DNA from: JAZKDW01 sp040387375
GTDB lineage: Bacteria > Pseudomonadota > Gammaproteobacteria > Burkholderiales > Burkholderiaceae_D
DNA length: 64,000 bases
Direction of reading: 5' to 3'
Assembly: GCA_040387375.1 (NCBI GenBank)
Contig: JAZKDW010000046.1
Span: 1 to 64,000, forward strand
Below are positions 9,662 to 18,519 of this stretch, one piece after another. The position numbers and the translations under genes are program-made. The notes below the pieces were generated by a model, which saw only the letters and a program-made list of their open reading frames with translations, ran no database searches and was not told where the DNA came from. The first letter of the stretch is position 1. Each line of letters starts with the position of its first letter.

Positions 9662-10588
9662 ATGCAAGCGCTCATGCAGCAAAACTGGACAGAAAAAAAA
9701 GAACGCGGATCCGAATTTTTATTGCGCTTTATTGTATGGATTGCCAAGACGCTGGGGCGGCCAGCGACACGCGCCCTGCTTTACCCGATCACCCTTTATT
9801 TCATGCTCGCCGCGGCCGATTCGCGCCGCGCCTCTGTTTTATATCTATCGAAGGTGTTGCCGCACAAACCACGCTGGCGGGATGTTTTCCGGCATTTTCA
9901 CAGCTTCTCAAGCGTGGTGCTGGACCGCCTGTTTTTTTTATTGGGCCGGGCCGATCTGTTCGATGTACACGTGATGGGCGATGCCTATGATGCGGCCGAC
10001 AGCGCCACGACCGGGAACGGCGTATTTCTGATGGGCGCGCATCTGGGCAGCTTTGAAGTGTTGCGCCTGGTCGCTCGCAAGCACGATGCAGTGCAACTGG
10101 TTTTGCTCATGTATGAAGAAAACGCCAAAAAAATCGGCGCGTTGATGGCGGCAATCAATCCCGAGGCCCAGCAAGAAATTGTATCTTTAGGTAATCTAAG
10201 CGCCATGCTGGTTGTCAAGGATCGTTTGGCGGAAGGTGCGGTAATCGGCATATTGGCCGATCGCATCCTGAATGATGAAAAATGCTTCACCACGCCATTT
10301 TTTGGCCGCCCTGCAAACTTGCCGCTTGGCCCGTTCAAGCTGGCAGCCATGATGCGCCGGCCTGTTTTTCTGATGGTCGGTTTATACCAGGGTAAAAACC
10401 GCTATGACGTTTACCTGGAAAAAATTGCCGATTTTGGCGATGCCGATCTGAGCGGCCGTGAAAAAACGACGGCAGCAATCGAAGCGGCAATGCGTCTTTA
10501 TGTTGAACGGCTGGAGTATTTCTGCCGGCTGTCTCCTTATAACTGGTTTAATTTTTACGATTTCTGGCAGAACACCACTCATGACTGA
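9662..10588 (+). CDS. LpxL/HtrB-like (LPLAT) acyltransferase, aryl-polyene cluster
   Basis: The protein is 308 residues with the lauroyl/myristoyl-acyltransferase layout: an N-terminal hydrophobic anchor, then the catalytic motif GAHLGSFE (HX4E, near residue 121). A second conserved block, ILADRILNDEKCFTTPFFGR, follows near 200-220. The family transfers acyl chains from ACP to lipid A precursors. In aryl-polyene clusters its relatives probably transfer the polyene or a fatty acyl chain to the lipid anchor (inference). The stop overlaps the start of the next flavoprotein gene by 8 bases, which points to translational coupling. Confidence 0.83.
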   Translation: MQALMQQNWTEKKERGSEFLLRFIVWIAKTLGRPATRALLYPITLYFMLAAADSRRASVLYLSKVLPHKPRWRDVFRHFHSFSSVVLDRLFFLLGRADLFDVHVMGDAYDAADSATTGNGVFLMGAHLGSFEVLRLVARKHDAVQLVLLMYEENAKKIGALMAAINPEAQQEIVSLGNLSAMLVVKDRLAEGAVIGILADRILNDEKCFTTPFFGRPANLPLGPFKLAAMMRRPVFLMVGLYQGKNRYDVYLEKIADFGDADLSGREKTTAAIEAAMRLYVERLEYFCRLSPYNWFNFYDFWQNTTHD

Positions 10589-12233
10589 ACCAACAAAATC
10601 CCGGCACTACGATGTCATCATCATGGGTGGCGGCCTGGCGGGGCTTACCTTGTCGCTGCAAATAAAAAAGCGGTTTGCCGACCTGTCGATCCTGGTGCTG
10701 GAACGACGCGCCCACCCGGTGCCGGTCGCTGCGCACAAAGTAGGCGAATCGTCGGTGGAAATCGGCGCGCATTATTTTGAAACCGTCCTCGGGTTGAAAG
10801 AGCACCTGCAGCAAGACCAGCTCAAGAAGTTCGGTTTTCGCTTCTTTTTCTCCGACGGCCGGCGTGATATCGATCAGGTTACCGAGCTGGGTGCAAGCAA
10901 GGTATTGCCGACTTATAGCTATCAGATCGACCGCGGCATCTTCGAAAACAAGCTTGCGCAACTGGCGCTCGACGCCGGCATCGAGTTCATCGATCAGGCG
11001 ATGGTGCGGCAAATTACATTGAATGACGACACCCCGCATGCGGTCAGTTATGACACCGGGGGGCAGACCCATCTCGCACACTGCCGCTGGCTGATCGATG
11101 CCTCCGGCCGCGCGGGCCTCATCAAGCGCAAGCTGGAACTGGCCGAACCAAATGAACACAACGCCTGCGCGGTATGGTTTCGCATCAGTAACCGCATCGA
11201 TATCGATGAATGGTCGGAGGATGCCGGCTGGCTGCAGCGCTGCACACCGCCGAACCGCTGGTTGTCGACCAACCACCTGGTGGGTGAAGGTTACTGGGTG
11301 TGGCTGATTCCGCTTGCATCAGGCTCACATTCGGTCGGCATCGTCGCCGATGCCGCAAAACATCCGCTCGAGGGCATGAACACCTTCGAAAAAGCGATGC
11401 AGTGGCTGGAAAAGCACCAGCCGCGGCTGTTCGACCATCTGCAGAACGAGCGCGGCAATGTGCAGGATTTCGCTTTCTTCAAGCGCTTCTCGTATGGCTG
11501 CAAGCAGGTATTCTCGGGGCAGCAGCGCTGGGCGCTCACCGGTGAAGCCGGACTTTTCCTGGATCCTTTTTATTCGCCCGGCAGCGATTTCATCGCCATC
11601 AGCAACACCTATATTACCGAGCTGATCGCGCACGATCGCAACCAGGCGCCGGTGGCGATGTACGCCGACTTTTATCAGCAGGTCTACCAGTCGCTGTACC
11701 AGACCATGCTGACGCTGTACGTCGACCAGTACGCGCTGTTTGGCGATCCGGAAGTGCTGCCGCACAAAGTGGCGTGGGACTATACATATTACTGGGGCAT
11801 CATGTGCCCGCTGTTCTTCCAGAACCGGCTGGTGGATATATCCGCCATGGCGCGCCTGAACAAGCCACTGATGGAGGCGCAGGCGCTGAATGTCGTGATG
11901 CAGCGGTTTTTGCGCGCATGGAGCGAAGTCAGCGCAAAACGCAACCCGGCGCAGATGCTCGATCAAACCAGTCTGGACTGGTTTGCGGAATTGAACCGCG
12001 GATTGAAGGACACGCTGGACGATGCCGGTTTTGCATTGCGCATGGCCGATAATTTTTTCCTGTTGCAGCGACTGGCGGATGAATTGATGGCACGCGCCTG
12101 CTCGGAACATCCCGGCCTGGCAAACACCGACGCCGGCATGACATTAAGGCGTACACTGGACGAATTGCCGGCGGCAACCCGCCGCGACTTCGCTGGCCTG
12201 CCATCGATGTTATTTTCGGATGCAGCCTACTGA
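10581..12233 (+). CDS. FAD-dependent oxidoreductase of the halogenase/monooxygenase superfamily (first of two)
   Basis: This 550-residue flavoprotein has the dinucleotide-binding loop GGGLAG (16-21), the GES motif (55-57), and a lysine pair (K82-K83) at the place of the halogenase catalytic lysine. It also has WVWLIP (239-244), which fits the WxWxIP motif of flavin-dependent halogenases. The second FAD motif reads TGEAGLFLDPFYSPGSD. The long C-terminal extension (about 400-550) is specific to this subtype. It could halogenate, hydroxylate or desaturate the aryl head group or polyene. The presence of WxWxIP favours halogenase ancestry, but activity is unproven. The ATG at 10581 overlaps the LPLAT gene, and the longer frame reading from 10458 is not needed. 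Confidence 0.82.
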   Translation: MTEPTKSRHYDVIIMGGGLAGLTLSLQIKKRFADLSILVLERRAHPVPVAAHKVGESSVEIGAHYFETVLGLKEHLQQDQLKKFGFRFFFSDGRRDIDQVTELGASKVLPTYSYQIDRGIFENKLAQLALDAGIEFIDQAMVRQITLNDDTPHAVSYDTGGQTHLAHCRWLIDASGRAGLIKRKLELAEPNEHNACAVWFRISNRIDIDEWSEDAGWLQRCTPPNRWLSTNHLVGEGYWVWLIPLASGSHSVGIVADAAKHPLEGMNTFEKAMQWLEKHQPRLFDHLQNERGNVQDFAFFKRFSYGCKQVFSGQQRWALTGEAGLFLDPFYSPGSDFIAISNTYITELIAHDRNQAPVAMYADFYQQVYQSLYQTMLTLYVDQYALFGDPEVLPHKVAWDYTYYWGIMCPLFFQNRLVDISAMARLNKPLMEAQALNVVMQRFLRAWSEVSAKRNPAQMLDQTSLDWFAELNRGLKDTLDDAGFALRMADNFFLLQRLADELMARACSEHPGLANTDAGMTLRRTLDELPAATRRDFAGLPSMLFSDAAY

Positions 12234-12244
12234 CACCTGAAACC

Positions 12245-13048
12245 ATGGACAGCAAAAAATGGCAACCCAGTAGTTTCATCAAGGCCTCCGCTGCGATCCA
12301 TGTGGGCTCGGCAGCGGCGCTGATCTGGCCCGCCGCGATGGAGCTGGCGCTGGCATGCCTGGCCGCCAACCATGCGGCCTTGACGGCGGCTGGCCTGACG
12401 CCGAAAAGCTGTTTGCTCGGCTCGAATATCAGGCGCATGAATACCGGCAGGCCGGAAATTGCGCTGACGCTGGACGATGGTCCGGATCCGATCGTCACGC
12501 CACTGGTGCTGGACATACTGGCCCGGCACGATATCAAGGCGACGTTTTTCTGTATCGCCGAAAACGTCAGAAAACATCCAGAACTGGCCAGGAAAATAGT
12601 CGCGGCGGGACACGACATCGAAAACCACAGCATGCTGCATCGGCATCATTTCTCCCTGCTCGGCAAGGGAGGCCTGAAAAAAGAGCTCATGGCCGCGCAG
12701 CAGACAATTGAAGACATTGGCGGCCGCAAGCCGCGGTTTTTCCGGGCGCCGGCAGGCCTGCGCAATTTTTTCCTCGATCCCGTGCTGCATCAGCTTGACC
12801 TGCAACTGGTGAGCTGGACCCGGCGCGGATTTGACACACGCGAGACCGATCCGAAACGTATTGCCGAGCGCTTGCTGAGCGGCGCCCGGGCGGGTGATAT
12901 ATTGCTGCTTCATGATGGCAACGCCGCGCGCGACGACTATGGACATCCCGTCGTTTTGCAAGTGCTGCCGCAATTGATCGACGATTTGACCAGGCGCGGC
13001 TTGCGTTTTGTCACGCTGGAACAGGGGATGCGTGTCATTGCCCCCTGA
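12245..13048 (+). CDS. Polysaccharide (NodB-type) deacetylase family protein
   Basis: The 267-residue protein has a hydrophobic N-terminal stretch (about 12-45, probably a membrane anchor) and then a NodB homology domain. The metal/catalytic motif TLDDGPDP spans residues 75-82. The second metal motif ENHSMLH gives H128 and H132. The late motifs FFRAPAG and LLLHDGN complete the set. Family members remove N- or O-acetyl groups from sugars using a divalent metal. In this cluster it could trim the sugar added by the neighbouring glycosyltransferase. It lies 11 bases after the flavoprotein stop, in the same operon. A deacetylase is not among the core aryl-polyene genes I know, so it suggests a modified glycan part. 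Confidence 0.85.
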   Translation: MDSKKWQPSSFIKASAAIHVGSAAALIWPAAMELALACLAANHAALTAAGLTPKSCLLGSNIRRMNTGRPEIALTLDDGPDPIVTPLVLDILARHDIKATFFCIAENVRKHPELARKIVAAGHDIENHSMLHRHHFSLLGKGGLKKELMAAQQTIEDIGGRKPRFFRAPAGLRNFFLDPVLHQLDLQLVSWTRRGFDTRETDPKRIAERLLSGARAGDILLLHDGNAARDDYGHPVVLQVLPQLIDDLTRRGLRFVTLEQGMRVIAP

Positions 13049-13113
13049 AACGGGCAAGACCGGCGCCCGCAATCATTTACCGATTTTCGTTCAACTCCAT
13101 ACAATGCGATCCG

Positions 13114-14322
13114 ATGCCAGCTCTTGAACTGAAAAAATTTACTTTAACGACGTGCCTGGGACATGGCCTTGAAGCCAACTGGACCAGGCTCGCGTCCCAG
13201 CAGGGGAATCTGAAGGCCTGTGACTTCGAAACGGTGGATTTGCCAACCTTTATCGGCGAAGTCACCGGCGTCGATGAGGTCGACATCCGGCCGGATTTGC
13301 AGCAATACGACTGCCGTAACAACCGCCTGGCGCAACTGACGCTGGAGCAGGATGGCTTTGCGGCTGCCGTCAGCGAGACCGTCACGCAATATGGCGCAGA
13401 GCGTATTGGCCTGTTCCTAGGCACGAGCACGGCGGGCATCCTGCAGACCGAGCTGGCTTACCGCCGCCGCGCTCCCGCAACGTCGGACAAACCGGTCGGC
13501 GCGTTGCCGGCGGACTTTCTTTACGCGCCAACCCACAATACCTATTCGGTCGCCGCATTCGTCAGTGCGTATTTTGGCTTGCGTGGACCTTCTCTGGCGG
13601 TGTCGTCCGCCTGTTCGTCCAGCGCCAAGGTGTTCGGCAACGCCGCGCGCATGATCGAGGCCGGACTGATTGATGCCGCGCTGGTCGGCGGTGTCGACAG
13701 CCTGTGCCTGACCACCCTGTACGGTTTCAATTCGCTGCAACTGCTGTCGCCCGCGCCGGCGCAACCGTATGGCGACGGGCGCGATGGCATTTCAATCGGC
13801 GAAGGCGGCGCCTTTATCCTGCTGACCAGGGCCGATGCCCATCCTGCGCCAGGCACCATCACGCTGCGCGGCGTCGGCGAATCAAGCGATGCCCACCATA
13901 TGTCGTCGCCCCACCCGGAAGGCCTGGGTGCGCAGCTGGCGATGTCGGCGGCGCTGAAAGCGGCCGGCATCGGAACTGCCGATATCGGCTACATCAACCT
14001 GCATGGCACGGCGACGCCGAGCAACGATGCCGCCGAGGGCAAGGCGGTGCATGCGCTGTTTGGCAACCAAACGCCGTGCAGCTCCACCAAGGGCGCAACC
14101 GGTCATACGCTGGGCGCGGCCGGCGCGGTCGAAGCGATTATCTGCGCGCTGGCCATGCGGCACAGTGAAATTCCAGCCGGCATCAACACCACTGCAGTCG
14201 ATGCCACGCTCGACGTCAATTACGTGCTCACCAATCAGCGCAAGCCGGTGCGATATGCACTGAATAACTCTTTTGGCTTCGGCGGCTCCAACTGCAGCCT
14301 GGTTCTGGGAATCGCAGCATGA
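13114..14322 (+). CDS. Beta-ketoacyl-ACP synthase (aryl-polyene KS, ApeO-like)
   Basis: This 402-residue FabF-type condensing enzyme extends the polyene chain by two carbons from malonyl-ACP. All catalytic residues are present: nucleophile C167 in SSACSSS, H297 in NLHGTAT, K326 in STKGATG and H331. It overlaps the next gene by 4 bases (ATGA), the arrangement expected for KS and chain-length factor partners that form a heterodimer. In E. coli and Xenorhabdus aryl-polyene systems the equivalent pair is ApeO/ApeC. ATG 13114 follows a 65-base gap after the deacetylase gene. Confidence 0.92.
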   Translation: MPALELKKFTLTTCLGHGLEANWTRLASQQGNLKACDFETVDLPTFIGEVTGVDEVDIRPDLQQYDCRNNRLAQLTLEQDGFAAAVSETVTQYGAERIGLFLGTSTAGILQTELAYRRRAPATSDKPVGALPADFLYAPTHNTYSVAAFVSAYFGLRGPSLAVSSACSSSAKVFGNAARMIEAGLIDAALVGGVDSLCLTTLYGFNSLQLLSPAPAQPYGDGRDGISIGEGGAFILLTRADAHPAPGTITLRGVGESSDAHHMSSPHPEGLGAQLAMSAALKAAGIGTADIGYINLHGTATPSNDAAEGKAVHALFGNQTPCSSTKGATGHTLGAAGAVEAIICALAMRHSEIPAGINTTAVDATLDVNYVLTNQRKPVRYALNNSFGFGGSNCSLVLGIAA

Positions 14323-15137
14323 GCATCACCGTTTACCTCGACGCCATTGGCGCAATCGGCCCCGGCGCCAATAACTGGCCGGAGTGGCGCGCACTGCTGC
14401 AGCATGACGAGTCCTGGCAGCCAGCGAAAACAAAGCTGCCCGTGCTGAACGTATTGCCGAGCGCGGAACGCAGGCGCACAGGCGCCGGCGTCAAGATTGC
14501 GCTGGCCACCGGACTGGAGGCGCTGGCCATGGCAGGTGTGGAGCCGAGTACGGTCGCCACCGTATTCAGTTCATCGGGCGGCGACGGTGATAATTGCCAT
14601 TTGATTTGTGAGGAACTGGCCAGCGCCGACCGCCTCATATCACCCACCCGCTTTCACAATTCGGTGCACAACGCACCGTCGGGCTATTGGGGCATCGCGA
14701 GCGGCGCCATGCTGGCGTCGACCAGCATCGGCGCTTTTGACGCCAGTTTCGCGGCCGGTCTGCTGGAAGCGGGTACACAGTGTTTTGTAGACCGCAAGCC
14801 GGTACTGCTGGTCGCCTACGACACGCCTTACCCTGAACCCTTGAATGGCACCCGGCCGATGTCCGACTCGTTCGCAGTCGCACTGCTGATCAGCCCGGCG
14901 CCAAACGCACATACCATCGCTCAGGTCACGATGGGCTTAAGCGACAGCGCGCCGGCCGTGATGCAATTCGAGGCGCTTGAACAGGTGCGGACAACGATTC
15001 CGGCTGCCCGCTGCCTGCCTTTGCTGCGCGAACTGGCCTTGCACGCAGCGGCTGGCAAACTGGAGGTGTCCTCGGAAGTGCATGTCGAATATCTTCATGG
15101 GCGATCTCTTGGGCTGAAGTTATCCCCGGTCGCCTGA
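14319..15137 (+). CDS. Ketosynthase-like chain-length factor (ApeC-like)
   Basis: The 272-residue product is a shortened thiolase-fold protein. It aligns with the N-terminal and central part of ketosynthases (SSSGGDGDN, RFHNSVHNAPSGYWGIA) but has no cysteine at the nucleophile position: the equivalent stretch reads STSIGAFDASFAAG. The histidine and lysine motifs of the active KS are also missing. Such inactive KS-like subunits pair with an active KS and set chain length. The overlap with the upstream KS gene supports a heterodimer. It is followed after 6 bases by the lipoprotein hydrolase. Confidence 0.88.
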   Translation: MSITVYLDAIGAIGPGANNWPEWRALLQHDESWQPAKTKLPVLNVLPSAERRRTGAGVKIALATGLEALAMAGVEPSTVATVFSSSGGDGDNCHLICEELASADRLISPTRFHNSVHNAPSGYWGIASGAMLASTSIGAFDASFAAGLLEAGTQCFVDRKPVLLVAYDTPYPEPLNGTRPMSDSFAVALLISPAPNAHTIAQVTMGLSDSAPAVMQFEALEQVRTTIPAARCLPLLRELALHAAAGKLEVSSEVHVEYLHGRSLGLKLSPVA

Positions 15138-15143
15138 TGAAAA

Positions 15144-15920
15144 ATGCAAATCCGATGCACAATCAGATTATCCTGCCTGGCATCTTGCCTCGCCCTTCTC
15201 ATGCTGAGCGCCTGTATGCCGCCAGGTCTTGTTAAAAACAGACTCGATTGGATTGAGAGCATGGCGCCTTGCAAGGCGCCGGCCACGGCCCTGATCATCA
15301 TGTTGCCGGGCGCTTACGATACACCGCAGGATTTTGTGCGCCATGGTTTTGTCAAGGCGGTGCGTGACCGCAATATCTCAGCCGACGTTGTCATGGCGGA
15401 CACGCATATCGGCTATTACCACGATGACCTGGTAGTGACGCGCCTGCATGACGACCTGATCATGCCGGCCCGGCAAAAGGGATACACGCAGATCTGGCTG
15501 GCCGGCATATCGCTCGGCGGTTACGGCTCGATGCTCTATTCGAAGCGGCATGGCGAAGCCATCGACGGCATGTTCCTGATGGCGCCCTTCCTCGGTAACC
15601 GGACACTCCGGGCAGAGATTCTCAAAGCGGGCGGCCTGGTCGGATGGCAGGCGGGCGACGTCGCCGCCACAGACCATGACCGGCAATTATGGGCATGGCT
15701 GAAAGGTTATGACAGGACTGACATTCAATCCCGCCATTTGTATCCGCAGCTCTATCTCGGATATGGAACCGAAGACCGGTTCGCCAGCAGCAGTCAGGCA
15801 TTGGCGACGGTAATGCCACCGAATCAGGTGATGACCACGAATGGCGGGCACGACTGGGCGCCCTGGCAGCGTTTGTGGGGCGACTTCCTCGACCACAACA
15901 AGCTGCCGAAATGTGTGTAA
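15144..15920 (+). CDS. Lipoprotein alpha/beta-hydrolase of unknown specificity in the aryl-polyene cluster
   Basis: The 258-residue protein starts with a signal peptide and a lipobox (LMLSAC), so it is predicted to be lipid-anchored outside the cytoplasm. The mature part has alpha/beta-hydrolase marks in the right order: nucleophile elbow GISLGG (Ser near residue 125), an acid in GTEDRF, and the base in GGHDWAPW near the C-terminus. It may hydrolyse an ester or thioester. No hot-dog thioesterase of the usual aryl-polyene type is seen in the cluster, so a role in product release or remodelling is possible, though the predicted periplasmic side argues for remodelling. I do not recognise a named family. 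Confidence 0.72.
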   Translation: MQIRCTIRLSCLASCLALLMLSACMPPGLVKNRLDWIESMAPCKAPATALIIMLPGAYDTPQDFVRHGFVKAVRDRNISADVVMADTHIGYYHDDLVVTRLHDDLIMPARQKGYTQIWLAGISLGGYGSMLYSKRHGEAIDGMFLMAPFLGNRTLRAEILKAGGLVGWQAGDVAATDHDRQLWAWLKGYDRTDIQSRHLYPQLYLGYGTEDRFASSSQALATVMPPNQVMTTNGGHDWAPWQRLWGDFLDHNKLPKCV

Positions 15921-15948
15921 CTTCCTGGATAATCATTTAAAGGACCTT

Positions 15949-17289
15949 ATGCCAACACATGAATTGTGCGAGACCGAGGCGGCCGGCAAAACCGCAATAA
16001 AAACCGACATCGTGATCATCGGCGGCGGCCCGGCGGGATCGACCGCCGCCGCCTTGCTGGCGCAACAGGGATTCAAGGTAAGCCTGCTTGAAAAAGCGAC
16101 CCACCCGCGCTTTCATATCGGCGAGTCCCTTCTGCCTGCCAACATGCCCTTGCTGGACAAGCTGGGGGTGCGCGAACAGGTCGCCGCCATCGGCCTCGAG
16201 AAATGGGGCGTGGAATTCAATTCGTTCGAACACGATCACCAGTCCCATGTCGAGTTCAGCGAGGCATGGGACAAATCGATGCCCCACTCCTACCAGGTGC
16301 GCCGCGCGGACTTCGACCATATCCTGATCAGGAATGCCAGGACCAGGGGCGCCGATGTAGTGGAAGGCTGCCGCGTGCGGGAGGTGGTGTTCACCGAAGA
16401 GCACGCTCTTGTCAAGGCGCATCTCGACGATGGCAGCGTGCAGGATTATGTCGCCGACTTCGTCATCGACGCCTCGGGGCGCGATACGTTTTTAGCCAAC
16501 CAGCTCAAGAGCAAACAAAAGAACAAGAAGCACAACAGCTCGGCCTTGTATGGGCACTTTACCGGCGTCGAACGTTATCCGGGCAAGCGTGAAGGCGACA
16601 TCAGCATTTACTGGTTTGCGCATGGCTGGTTCTGGCTGATTCCACTGGCCGACGGCACCACCAGCATCGGCGCGGTCTGCTGGCCGGCTTACATGGCATC
16701 GCGCAAGGTCAGCGTCGAGCAGTTTCTGCTGGATTCGATCGCGCTGGCGCCGATGCTGGCGATGCGCATGAAAAACGCCACCTTGATGTCGAAGGTCGAA
16801 GCGACCGGAAACTACGCCTATTCCAGCAGCGTCAGCCATGCCCGGCGCTGCCTTCTTCTGGGCGATGCGTTTGCGTTCGTCGACCCGGTGTTTTCCTCGG
16901 GCGTGTTCCTCGCTATGAACAGTGCGTTCATCGGCGCAGAGACTGTCAGCACCTGTTTGCGGGAGCCGGCAAAGGCAGCCAGGGCCCTGGCAAAATTCGA
17001 CCGCCACATGCAGAACGGTCCGGCGGTATTTTCCTGGTTCATCTACCGCGTCACCAACCCCGCGATGCGTGAATTATTCCTGTATCCGCGCAATTTTCTG
17101 TATGCGAAGCGGGCGGTCATGTCGGTACTGGCCGGCGATATTTTCGACAATCGGGCGATCTGGCCATCCGTCTATGTATTCAAGGCGGTGTATTACATCT
17201 CGTCGCTTGCCAATCCTTTGCGCACTTTCCATGCATGGCAGCGGCGCAAGATCAATATCCAGGACGCGCAGGCAAAGCAGGTGTCGTAG
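15949..17289 (+). CDS. FAD-dependent halogenase-like protein (second of two)
   Basis: At 446 residues this resembles bacterial phenol/pyrrole halogenases. It has GGGPAG (25-30), HIGESLLP (56-63), lysine K85 in GLEKWGVEF at the halogenase lysine position, and a perfect WxWxIP (WFWLIP, 227-232). The second FAD motif is GDAFAFVDPVFSSG. The combination of the GESLLP block, the lysine and WxWxIP favours true halogenation of a phenolic ring, as in brominated xanthomonadins, over simple hydroxylation; this is inference. ATG 15949 is chosen because AAAGGA lies just upstream. The longer frame from 15841 would overlap the hydrolase gene. It is the last gene of the plus arm. Confidence 0.87.
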   Translation: MPTHELCETEAAGKTAIKTDIVIIGGGPAGSTAAALLAQQGFKVSLLEKATHPRFHIGESLLPANMPLLDKLGVREQVAAIGLEKWGVEFNSFEHDHQSHVEFSEAWDKSMPHSYQVRRADFDHILIRNARTRGADVVEGCRVREVVFTEEHALVKAHLDDGSVQDYVADFVIDASGRDTFLANQLKSKQKNKKHNSSALYGHFTGVERYPGKREGDISIYWFAHGWFWLIPLADGTTSIGAVCWPAYMASRKVSVEQFLLDSIALAPMLAMRMKNATLMSKVEATGNYAYSSSVSHARRCLLLGDAFAFVDPVFSSGVFLAMNSAFIGAETVSTCLREPAKAARALAKFDRHMQNGPAVFSWFIYRVTNPAMRELFLYPRNFLYAKRAVMSVLAGDIFDNRAIWPSVYVFKAVYYISSLANPLRTFHAWQRRKINIQDAQAKQVS

Positions 17290-17311
17290 AGCGGTTTGTC
17301 AAACCGCTCTA
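17287..17311. terminator. Bidirectional hairpin where the two cluster arms meet
   Basis: A 12-base perfect stem (17287-17298 with 17300-17311) starts inside the TAG stop of the halogenase-like gene and ends 3 bases before the stop of the ketoreductase gene on the other strand. The symmetric stem can end both transcripts. T-runs are weak, so efficiency is uncertain. Confidence 0.75.
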
Positions 17312-17313
17312 CA

Positions 17314-18033
17314 TTAAATCATCGCACCATTGATGGAGATGATCTGCCCCGAAATATAAGCAGCCTGGCCGGATGCCAGAAAGCCGATCAGGTCCGCCAC
17401 CTCTTCGGGCTTGCCCGCGCGTTTCATCGGCACCAGGTTCTGTATCGTCTTGTCATCGAACACCTTGTCTATCATGCCGGTGGCGATGATGCCGGGCGCC
17501 ACTGCATTGACGGTGATGCCACGGCTGGCCACTTCGAGCGCCAGCGATTTTGTCGCCGAGTGCAGCGCGCCTTTGGCTGCCGAATAGTTCACCTGGCCGC
17601 GATTGCCGGTGATCGCTGCAATCGACGACACATTGATGATGCGTCCCCAGCGGCCGCGGATCATGGGCATCATCAGGGTGCGCGTGACGTTGAAAAAACC
17701 GTGCAGCGATACGTTGATGACGTCGTGCCATTGCGGGCTGGACATCCCCGGGAAAACCGCGTCGGCGTGAATGCCGGCGTTATTCACCAGCACCTGAATC
17801 GCACCGGCTTCCAGCACTGCTTCGAGCGCAGCCTGGGCAGCCGCGGCATCGGTAACATCGAACACGATCACTTCGGCACTGCCGCCTGAAGCGATGATCT
17901 CGTCGCACACCTTGGCCGCCGCCTCCACGCCGCGGTTGGCATGCACAATGACATGCAGCCCGTCCGCCGCCAGCCGCTTGCAAATTGCGGCGCCGATTCC
18001 ACCGCTGCCGCCTGTTACCAATGCGCGTTTCAT
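17314..18033 (-). CDS. 3-oxoacyl-ACP reductase (FabG-like, ApeQ-type)
   Basis: This 239-residue short-chain dehydrogenase reduces the 3-keto group formed by the KS, using NADPH. The cofactor loop GGSGGIG (8-14), NNAG (84-87), the catalytic serine in INVSS (about 136), and Y150-x3-K154 (YSAAK) are all present. Length matches FabG. The start codon overlaps the stop of the upstream dehydratase gene by 4 bases, so the two steps of the reductive cycle are translationally coupled. It is the last gene of the minus arm. Confidence 0.93.
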   Translation of the reverse strand: MKRALVTGGSGGIGAAICKRLAADGLHVIVHANRGVEAAAKVCDEIIASGGSAEVIVFDVTDAAAAQAALEAVLEAGAIQVLVNNAGIHADAVFPGMSSPQWHDVINVSLHGFFNVTRTLMMPMIRGRWGRIINVSSIAAITGNRGQVNYSAAKGALHSATKSLALEVASRGITVNAVAPGIIATGMIDKVFDDKTIQNLVPMKRAGKPEEVADLIGFLASGQAAYISGQIISINGAMI

Positions 18034-18518
18034 TTTGTTGTTTGTTCCTTGTCCATGGTCAGCAGCGCGGCATTGACAATGACGGCGGCGCGTCCATCAA
18101 GCAGGGGCTGTCCGCTACCCTGCGCGCGGACGGTAAATTGATACAGAATCGAATTGCCTTCGCGATGGATGCACACTGCCTCTATCTGTAGCGCCGCGCC
18201 GATGTCGTCGAGGCGCGCTACATGCATCGATGCACCGCGCACGCTGGCCAGAAATCCGGCCGCCGGCCTGGCTGCAGTCTCCGATTGCGGCAGGACACTG
18301 GCCAGCAAGGCGCCGTGTACCGCCATCGCCTGCGCCGCATATTCGATCCCGGCCGCAACACCCAGGCGTCCGTGCCCTCGCAGCGGATTGTCAACACTGG
18401 TGTGGCTGGTTGCAATGCAGACCAGACGTTCTTCATTCCAGGATTCCACATGGTCCAGCAGGCACATGCTGCCCTGATGCGGAATGCGCGCGGCAATCCA
18501 GGCATGGTCGTAGATCAC
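18030..18518 (-). CDS. Hot-dog fold 3-hydroxyacyl-ACP dehydratase (ApeP-like)
   Basis: The 162-residue product has the FabZ/FabA-like start ARIPHQGSMCLLDHV with the candidate catalytic H14. The partner acid is E59 in GIEYAAQAMAVHG. The family is seen beside ketoreductases in aryl-polyene clusters, where ApeP works with ApeI to form the double bonds. Both dehydratases are present here. The gene is packed between the methyltransferase (1-base gap) and the ketoreductase (4-base overlap). The C-terminus ends in a short hydrophilic tail. Confidence 0.83.
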   Translation of the reverse strand: MIYDHAWIAARIPHQGSMCLLDHVESWNEERLVCIATSHTSVDNPLRGHGRLGVAAGIEYAAQAMAVHGALLASVLPQSETAARPAAGFLASVRGASMHVARLDDIGAALQIEAVCIHREGNSILYQFTVRAQGSGQPLLDGRAAVIVNAALLTMDKEQTTK

Positions 18519-18519
18519 A

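Noticed and set aside
12227..13072. 281-residue minus-strand frame over the NodB deacetylase
   Set aside because: The plus strand carries the intact deacetylase motifs and suits the operon spacing. The minus frame has none.
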